Positions 1-4,086 of a stretch of 7,018 bases of DNA are shown here, piece by piece. Both the position numbers and the translations under genes were made by a program. The DNA comes from Bacteroidota bacterium (GTDB lineage: Bacteria; Bacteroidota; Bacteroidia; Bacteroidales; Prolixibacteraceae). Every line of letters starts with the position of its first letter. Within the stretch, counting starts at the first letter, position 1. The stretch lies in contig JAUZOB010000172.1 in assembly GCA_030706665.1 (NCBI GenBank), forward strand, positions 1-7,018, read 5' to 3'. The notes beneath the pieces are model-generated. The model saw nothing but the letters and a program-made list of their open reading frames with translations, was not told the DNA's origin and ran no database searches.

Positions 1-515
1 ACAATTCTGCAATTGGTGGTACTGTTAATCCGGAACTTGTATACGGGTTTGGAGCAAATCTAAAATATCAGCATGTTGATTTCGGTTTCTTTTTCCAGGG
101 ATTAGGAAAAACGGATAGAATAATCGGAGGAACCAGCTTTATTCCGGGAAGTTCGAATGGAGCCATGGGAAATATTTTGACAAATGTGAATGACCGATGG
201 ACAGTTGAAAATCCAAGACAAGATGTTTTTTGGCCAAGACTATCCGATTATCAGAGTGCCAACAACAATCAAGCTTCTACCTGGTGGTTAAAAGACATGA
301 GTCTTTTAAGGCTGAAAAATCTGGAATTAGGTTACAATTTTCCTAAAAGACTTGCCAATAAAGCTTATATCGAAAGAGCAAGAATATTTGTAAGAGGCTC
401 CAATCTGGCTACTTTCTCAAAGTTCAAATTGTGGGATCCGGAAGTTAGCGCAAGTAATGGTCTTATTTACCCAATTATGAAATCCGCTTCTTTTGGCTGT
501 GAACTTTATTTCTAA
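1..515 (+). CDS. susC: SusC/RagA-type TonB-dependent outer-membrane transporter, C-terminal fragment
   Basis: The reading frame is open from the window edge (first full codon at base 3) and encodes the last 170 residues. The start, plug domain and most of the barrel lie upstream, as SusC proteins are usually about 1000 residues. The visible part is typical of the end of a SusC barrel: NPELVYGFGANLKYQHVDF, then FFFQGLGKTDRIIGG, an asparagine-rich loop, WWLKDMSLLRLKNLELGYNFP, an RIFVRGSNLATFSKFKLWDPE segment and a final strand ending in CELYF. The terminal phenylalanine is the usual outer-membrane insertion signal. In the family, SusC forms a TonB-powered channel closed on the outside by SusD and imports oligosaccharides. 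The SusD gene follows after 40 bp, so the two are almost certainly co-transcribed. The substrate cannot be read from this fragment. The internal ATG at 165 is a methionine codon, not the start. Confidence 0.96.
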   Translation, partial: NSAIGGTVNPELVYGFGANLKYQHVDFGFFFQGLGKTDRIIGGTSFIPGSSNGAMGNILTNVNDRWTVENPRQDVFWPRLSDYQSANNNQASTWWLKDMSLLRLKNLELGYNFPKRLANKAYIERARIFVRGSNLATFSKFKLWDPEVSASNGLIYPIMKSASFGCELYF

Positions 516-555
516 ATGATTAAACAAGATTAATTATCTCAAATTTTAATCCATC

Positions 556-2400
556 ATGAAACTACTAAGAAATATATTACTAATTATAATTGTCTGTTTA
601 TCTGCTTCCTGTTCGGATTTTCTGGATAAACAACCAGATGACCAACTTACATTGGATATGGTATTCAACGACAAAAACCGAACAGAAGAATGGCTAGCCG
701 GTGTTTATATGAATATTCAGGACCCCTATTGGTCAAACACCCGATGGGCAGCATTTGATCCATTATCTGATGATATGGCTCCATCTACAGGATGGGAACA
801 ATTTGGATGGGGAGTTATTGCAATGCAAAGAGGAGACTGGAGTCCTTCTACAACCTGGGATGCAAACTGGTATACCGAACTTCCAAAAAGAATACGCTCT
901 GCATATATCTTCATCAACCATGTAAAAGCAAATCCGGCTCAATTGCTTACGGAAGAGGATGTCCAAAACATGAAATATGAAGCACGCTTTATGATCGCTT
1001 ATTATTATTCGTTATTACTAGAAGTATACGGACCGATTCCATTTCACACAGACTTAACACCTGCTGATGCACCAGAAGAAGAATTATTATTGGGGCAAAC
1101 ACCTTACGATGAAATTGTCGATTGGATTGATAAAGAATTAAAAGATCTTTCAACCAAACTTCCTGCATCATATACTGACAGCAAAAAATATGGAAGAGCA
1201 ACATCTGTTATGTGTTTAGCAGTAAGAGCCAGAATGCTTCTCTTTGCAGCCAGTCCCTTGGTAAATGGCAATACTGATTACAAAGGATTTGTCAACAACA
1301 AAGGAGTTGCATTGTTTAATACCACCTACGATGCCAATAAATGGATTAAAGCAAAAGATGCTTGTAAAGAACTCATTGATTTAGCCGAAGCCAATGGACA
1401 CCAACTATATTATGAATATAACGATGATGGTACGATCGATCCATTCTTGTCTTACCAGAATATGATGTTCAAACAAGAAAAGGACGGTAATAAAGAGATT
1501 CTATTTGCACGTCCTTACTGTGATTATCAATCCAATTATGACTATCATTCCACTCCCAGAGGTTGCGCCGGAAATGGCGGTTTAGGTGTAACTCAGTCAT
1601 TGGTAGATGCTTTCTTCATGGACAACGGGCTCCAAATCACTGATCCGAATTCCGGTTATTCAGAAAAAGGCTTCTCGACTGATCCTGAAGTCAGGAAAAC
1701 AAAATGGAGTGAAGTTCAGACTCCCGGACAAGTTACGTTATCCGGCACTTACAATATGTATTGTCACCGCGAGCCCCGATTTTATATTTCAGTACTTTAC
1801 AACGGATGTTGGTTTAAACATGAAAACCGTGTAACCCATTTCTATTTTGGTGATTGGGACGGAGGTCCGACTCATGACGCACCTTCTTCTGGATATTTGG
1901 TAAGGAAAAAACATCATCCGGATTTTGATCCCAGGAATGGTGTCAACCCTTATCGTCCTGGTATACTCTATCGCTTAGGGGAAGCTTACCTGAATTATGC
2001 AGAAGCCTTAAATGAAACAGATCCGGGCAACTCGGATATTCTGAAGTATGTCAACAAAATCAGAGAAAGAGGTGGAATTCCCGGATTACAATCCGGATTA
2101 TCTCAGGAAGAACTGAGACAAGCGATTCGTCGTGAACGTCGTGTCGAGTTGAATAACGAAGGACTCAGGTATTTTGATATACGTCGCTGGAAAATAGGGG
2201 AACAAACCCTTAACGCTAATTTCTGGGGGATGAATTTCTCCGGGACAGAAAAGAGTGATGACATAAGCAATCCCAAAGCCTACTTTACAAGACAGGTTTA
2301 TCAGGTCCGAAAATTTGAACCTAAGAACTACTGGTTTCCTATTCCACAGTCAGAAATAGATAAAAATCCTAATTTGGTTCAAAATCCATTTTGGAAATAA
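556..2400 (+). CDS. susD: SusD/RagB-family glycan-binding outer-membrane lipoprotein
   Basis: This 614-residue protein should bind glycan at the cell surface and act as the lid of the SusC channel encoded just upstream. The N-terminus is a lipoprotein signal: basic MKLLR, a hydrophobic stretch, then a lipobox ending at Cys19, followed by SDFLDKQPDD, the usual SusD opening and an acidic surface-export context. Family landmarks in order are the TPR-type helix MKYEARFMIAYYYSLLLEVYGPIPF split across residues 139-163, GRATSVMCLAVRARMLLFAASP from about 213, YRLGEAYLNYAEALNETDPG from about 473, the hallmark AIRRERRVELNNEGLRYFD at 523-541 with IRRW after it, and the closing NPNLVQNPFW. The length is somewhat above the common 500-600 residues but normal. 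The ATG at 556 is chosen because the signal peptide starts there. The upstream region is A/T-rich with no Shine-Dalgarno sequence, as is usual in this phylum. Many aromatic residues in 50-110 and 290-430 could contact sugar, but the ligand is unknown. Confidence 0.97.
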   Translation: MKLLRNILLIIIVCLSASCSDFLDKQPDDQLTLDMVFNDKNRTEEWLAGVYMNIQDPYWSNTRWAAFDPLSDDMAPSTGWEQFGWGVIAMQRGDWSPSTTWDANWYTELPKRIRSAYIFINHVKANPAQLLTEEDVQNMKYEARFMIAYYYSLLLEVYGPIPFHTDLTPADAPEEELLLGQTPYDEIVDWIDKELKDLSTKLPASYTDSKKYGRATSVMCLAVRARMLLFAASPLVNGNTDYKGFVNNKGVALFNTTYDANKWIKAKDACKELIDLAEANGHQLYYEYNDDGTIDPFLSYQNMMFKQEKDGNKEILFARPYCDYQSNYDYHSTPRGCAGNGGLGVTQSLVDAFFMDNGLQITDPNSGYSEKGFSTDPEVRKTKWSEVQTPGQVTLSGTYNMYCHREPRFYISVLYNGCWFKHENRVTHFYFGDWDGGPTHDAPSSGYLVRKKHHPDFDPRNGVNPYRPGILYRLGEAYLNYAEALNETDPGNSDILKYVNKIRERGGIPGLQSGLSQEELRQAIRRERRVELNNEGLRYFDIRRWKIGEQTLNANFWGMNFSGTEKSDDISNPKAYFTRQVYQVRKFEPKNYWFPIPQSEIDKNPNLVQNPFWK

Positions 2401-2411
2401 TTCAAGAACAA

Positions 2412-2542
2412 GGTTGTCCGGAAAAAAAGTCGATAGTCATTATGAGTTTGTTCAAGAATTCCAATCAACAAAATCACAAACCCTTATACGAGTTCAAAAA
2501 TGACGATTCCAGATATCATTGTGTCTTTTAGAACGGACAACC
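2412..2542. repeat. Inverted repeat pair GGTTGTCCG/CGGACAACC, 113 bases apart
   Basis: GGTTGTCCG at 2412-2420 is the exact reverse complement of CGGACAACC at 2534-2542, starting 12 bases after the SusD stop codon. Inside it, 2432-2441 and 2499-2508 also pair (GTCATT with AATGAC, plus three pairs beyond one mismatch), and TTTGTT at 2447-2452 can pair with AACAAA at 2467-2472. The nested order suggests an extended RNA fold in the 3' untranslated region of the SusD gene. No flanking target-site duplication and no transposase were seen, so an insertion element is not supported. Confidence 0.5.
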
Positions 2543-2579
2543 CTCTTTGTATAAAAAAGTCATTCATTTCTAATTCACA

Positions 2580-2642
2580 GAGTTCCTTACAGGTATCCAT
2601 GTTTCTCTTAGTTGAGGAATGGAGATCCTGTAAGACGGACTC
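2580..2642 (+). promoter_or_regulatory. Long bulged hairpin between SusD and lipoprotein genes
   Basis: A 63-nt segment folds on itself with about 25 pairs. GAGTTC (2580-2585) pairs with GGACTC (2637-2642, one G-U), CTTACAGG (2586-2593) with CCTGTAAG (2627-2634), TATCCA (2594-2599) with TGGAGA (2620-2625, one mismatch), and TTTCTC (2602-2607) with GAGGAA (2614-2619, one G-U), leaving the loop TTAGTT. Bulges are one or two bases. No U-tract follows, so it is not a standard terminator. An alternative stem, TAAGAC (2631-2636) with GTCTTA (2647-2652), would use part of its 3' arm, so the two are mutually exclusive. Possible roles are an RNA-processing or stability element, or a switch. This is inference from base pairing only. 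Confidence 0.55.
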
Positions 2643-2772
2643 ATCGGTCTTAAGATTTTAAATTCTTATTTGATCATAGGACCCCAATAGCTTTTTAGAG
2701 ACTCATTGATGATTCTCTTGAAATTGATATTAAATGAAAAGTTTTACATCTACATGTTAAAAATTGTGGTTT

Positions 2773-3627
2773 ATGAAAAAAATAAATATAACCTACATAT
2801 TGGCTGGCTTTCTTTTAATGGGAATGCTAAACAGTTGTGAAGACGACAATAACAACAATAGTGTTCTACCTATGTCCGTTAGCTTTGATAATGCAACAGC
2901 CAAAGATTCTGCATATGCCGGAGATGCAGTCACAATTACAGGAACAGCAAAAGCTGCCGGGCAGATACAAATGATTCGGGCATTCAGTGTTACTACTTAC
3001 GATAGTACGACATTTGAATCAGAAGTTACAGGATCAGGTGTCTATCATTTTGACAGTGATACAACAACAACCGCCAATTATTCCATTACGATCCCGAATA
3101 TAACTGCTAACACGATTTATAAAATCAAAGTGACAGATAAAAACGGGAATACTACCGCAACTGATATCTATACCGTCACTCTTCGAAAAAGTAATATCAA
3201 CGTCTATTCCAACCTCACTTTAGGAGGATGGGACAGCAATTATGGAAGTTGCCTGGATGTCGATACAGGGACTCCATACGGAAGTAGTGCAATGAAGAAT
3301 GCTGCTAAAAATCCTTTGATTGATCTTTTCTTTGACAATGCGACCCTGACCAATATTGATCTGGATGCGATTCTACATAACTTCACCAGTCGATTGTCTG
3401 ATACAGGAATCAGATATGCAAAAACGCCTTTTACATCTGCACAATTTGATGCAATGAAAGGAGATGATTTGTTCAAAGATATGACAGCCACCTTAACGGA
3501 TGTTAACATTGCGGTTGGTGATGTTATATTCTTTACTGCAAAGAGTGGGAAAAAAGGTTTACTCAGAGTAAAATCAATGACTGATCCTTTGGGCGATCTT
3601 GTATTGGATGAAAAGATTCAGAAATAG
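2773..3627 (+). CDS. Surface-type lipoprotein in the SusE/SGBP position
   Basis: The 284-residue product has a lipoprotein signal, with MKK, a hydrophobic stretch and the lipobox LNSC ending at Cys22. EDDNNNN follows, an acidic, flexible linker that in Bacteroidota favours export to the outer face of the outer membrane. Residues of about 32-135 are threonine-rich and strand-like (VTITGTAKAAGQIQMIRAF, YSITIPNITANTIYKIKVTD), as in an Ig-like or PKD-like sandwich. From about 144 there is a different domain: NVYSNLTLGGWDSNYGSCLD, then DTGTPYG and an N-x6-IDLFF segment (176-187), ending with VGDVIFFTAKSGKKGLLRV (248-266). I recognise this layout from Bacteroidota lipoproteins but cannot assign a named family. 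Position after susCD suggests a surface glycan-binding protein. No catalytic motif was seen. The start at 2773 is preferred to the in-frame TTG at 2764 because ATG begins the MKK signal peptide. Confidence 0.85.
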   Translation: MKKINITYILAGFLLMGMLNSCEDDNNNNSVLPMSVSFDNATAKDSAYAGDAVTITGTAKAAGQIQMIRAFSVTTYDSTTFESEVTGSGVYHFDSDTTTTANYSITIPNITANTIYKIKVTDKNGNTTATDIYTVTLRKSNINVYSNLTLGGWDSNYGSCLDVDTGTPYGSSAMKNAAKNPLIDLFFDNATLTNIDLDAILHNFTSRLSDTGIRYAKTPFTSAQFDAMKGDDLFKDMTATLTDVNIAVGDVIFFTAKSGKKGLLRVKSMTDPLGDLVLDEKIQK

Positions 3628-3676
3628 TGTAGCATTAGGATTTATACATTCCAACAGATCAATGCCGGACAAAGCT

Positions 3677-3692
3677 TTTGTCGCACGACAAA
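3677..3692. promoter_or_regulatory. Perfect 16-bp dyad TTTGTCG-CA-CGACAAA
   Basis: The two 7-bp arms are exact reverse complements around a 2-base centre, 50 bases after the lipoprotein stop codon. As DNA it could be an operator for a dimeric regulator. As RNA it forms at least a 6-bp stem with a GCAC loop, but no U-tract follows, so it is a poor terminator. The matching regulator is not in the window. Confidence 0.35.
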
Positions 3693-3821
3693 TTCGACAT
3701 ATAAAATTTATTGCTTTGGAAAGTTTAAATCTCTATGCATCTCTTGCAGCGCCAAATGTTTATGGCTCTATGTAAAATAAAAAATTCTTGATTCGATTAA
3801 CATGAATGGTTTGTTGCAAAT

Positions 3822-3839
3822 GTTTGATAGAAATCAAAC
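3822..3839. promoter_or_regulatory. Perfect 18-bp dyad GTTTGAT-AGAA-ATCAAAC
   Basis: Two exact 7-bp arms flank a 4-base centre, 17 bases before the only perfect TAnnTTTG motif in this gap (3856-3863). That position would suit an operator overlapping or just upstream of a promoter, or a short RNA hairpin if transcription reads through. No U-tract follows. It lacks the central CG common in LacI-family operators, so no regulator family is proposed. Confidence 0.4.
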
Positions 3840-3855
3840 GCAAAACGATTCTTTA

Positions 3856-3863
3856 TAAGTTTG
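3856..3863 (+). promoter_or_regulatory. Possible -7 promoter element TAAGTTTG
   Basis: The sequence matches the Bacteroidota -7 consensus TAnnTTTG exactly. The nearest upstream TTTG (3823-3826) is 29 bases away, whereas 19-21 is usual, so the -33 element is not satisfied. If used, transcription would begin near 3870 and give the glycosidase gene a leader of roughly 215 nt containing both downstream hairpins. Confidence 0.25.
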
Positions 3864-3886
3864 GTTTGTTATCTCACTTCAAAAAA

Positions 3887-3913
3887 GCAGGGAAGACTTA
3901 ATGTCTTCCCTGT
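3887..3913 (-). terminator. Perfect 10-bp hairpin, terminator-like on the minus strand
   Basis: CAGGGAAGAC (3888-3897) pairs perfectly with GTCTTCCCTG (3903-3912) around the loop TTAAT, with a possible extra G-U pair at 3887/3913. Six A residues at 3881-3886 lie on its left, so reading the minus strand the hairpin is followed by a run of six T, the form of a rho-independent terminator. On the + strand it is followed by TCCTATTAAAATTG, a poor U-tract. All genes here run on the + strand, so either it ends an unseen minus-strand transcript or it serves on the + strand as a weak terminator or 5'-leader stem-loop. The hairpin is certain; its role and direction are not. Confidence 0.5.
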
Positions 3914-3932
3914 CCTATTAAAATTGAAAAAT

Positions 3933-3981
3933 GAATTCCATCTTCATATATTTTAAGATATGACCCAGATGCCGGAACTTC
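3933..3981 (+). promoter_or_regulatory. Bulged hairpin in the glycosidase leader region
   Basis: About 17 pairs can form: GAA (3933-3935) with TTC (3979-3981), TTCC (3936-3939) with GGAA (3974-3977), ATCT (3940-3943) with AGAT (3967-3970), and TCATAT (3944-3949) with ATATGA (3958-3963), around an 8-base loop. The bulges are all on the 3' side (C, GCC and CCC). It lies about 105 bases before the glycosidase start codon. Much of the pairing is A-T, so chance is a real alternative, but it resembles in style the hairpin at 2580-2642. Confidence 0.35.
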
Positions 3982-4086
3982 TAATTCACATTCATAAAAT
4001 CATCAACGAGGTCTAATCAATGTTGAAATAAGAAATCAAAAGCCATTTGAATTTCCTCAATTAATTAATTTTTTAAATACAAAAAA

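Larger units (their letters stand above)
2401..2772. other. 372-bp gene-free gap with inverted repeats
   Basis: No convincing coding region is present on either strand between the SusD gene and the next lipoprotein gene. The gap is unusually long for neighbouring genes in a Sus-like operon and is rich in inverted repeats, described separately: a 9-bp perfect repeat pair enclosing 113 bases, then a long bulged hairpin. No promoter with both the Bacteroidota -33 TTTG and -7 TAnnTTTG elements at normal spacing was found. The simplest reading is a structured untranslated stretch within one transcript that separates susCD from the downstream gene. A decayed small insertion cannot be excluded. Confidence 0.6.
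3628..4086. other. 459-bp gene-free gap with several dyads and hairpins
   Basis: No plausible gene lies between the lipoprotein gene and the glycosidase gene. The gap contains two perfect dyads (3677-3692, 3822-3839), an isolated match to the Bacteroidota -7 promoter element (3856-3863), a perfect 10-bp hairpin (3888-3912) and a bulged hairpin (3933-3981). It ends in a strongly A/T-rich stretch just before the glycosidase start codon, which lacks a Shine-Dalgarno sequence, as is normal for the phylum. The length and structure suggest the glycosidase gene has its own transcription start or a processed, structured leader. No full two-part promoter was identified. Confidence 0.6.

Noticed and set aside
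2764..2772. TTG start nine bases upstream of the lipoprotein ATG
   Set aside because: It would add MWF before the MKK of a normal lipoprotein signal peptide; the ATG at 2773 gives the standard form.
2401..2772. Insertion sequence or miniature transposable element
   Set aside because: There is no transposase and no target-site duplication, and the outer repeat is only 9 bp. Recorded as inverted repeats instead.
3240..3509. Minus-strand open frame of 89 codons inside the lipoprotein gene
   Set aside because: It lies wholly within a well-supported gene on the other strand and has no recognisable signal, motif or start context. Other overlapping frames inside the SusD and glycosidase genes were rejected on the same ground.
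3677..3710. Promoter with TTTG at 3677-3680 and TAAAATTTA at 3702-3710
   Set aside because: The spacing is right (21 bases), but the -7 part has three bases before TTTA instead of the two before TTTG, so the match is too loose to list.
4046..4073. Promoter with TTTG at 4046-4049 and TAATTTTT at 4066-4073
   Set aside because: The spacer is only 16 bases, the -7 element lacks its final G, and the start site would fall almost on the ATG.
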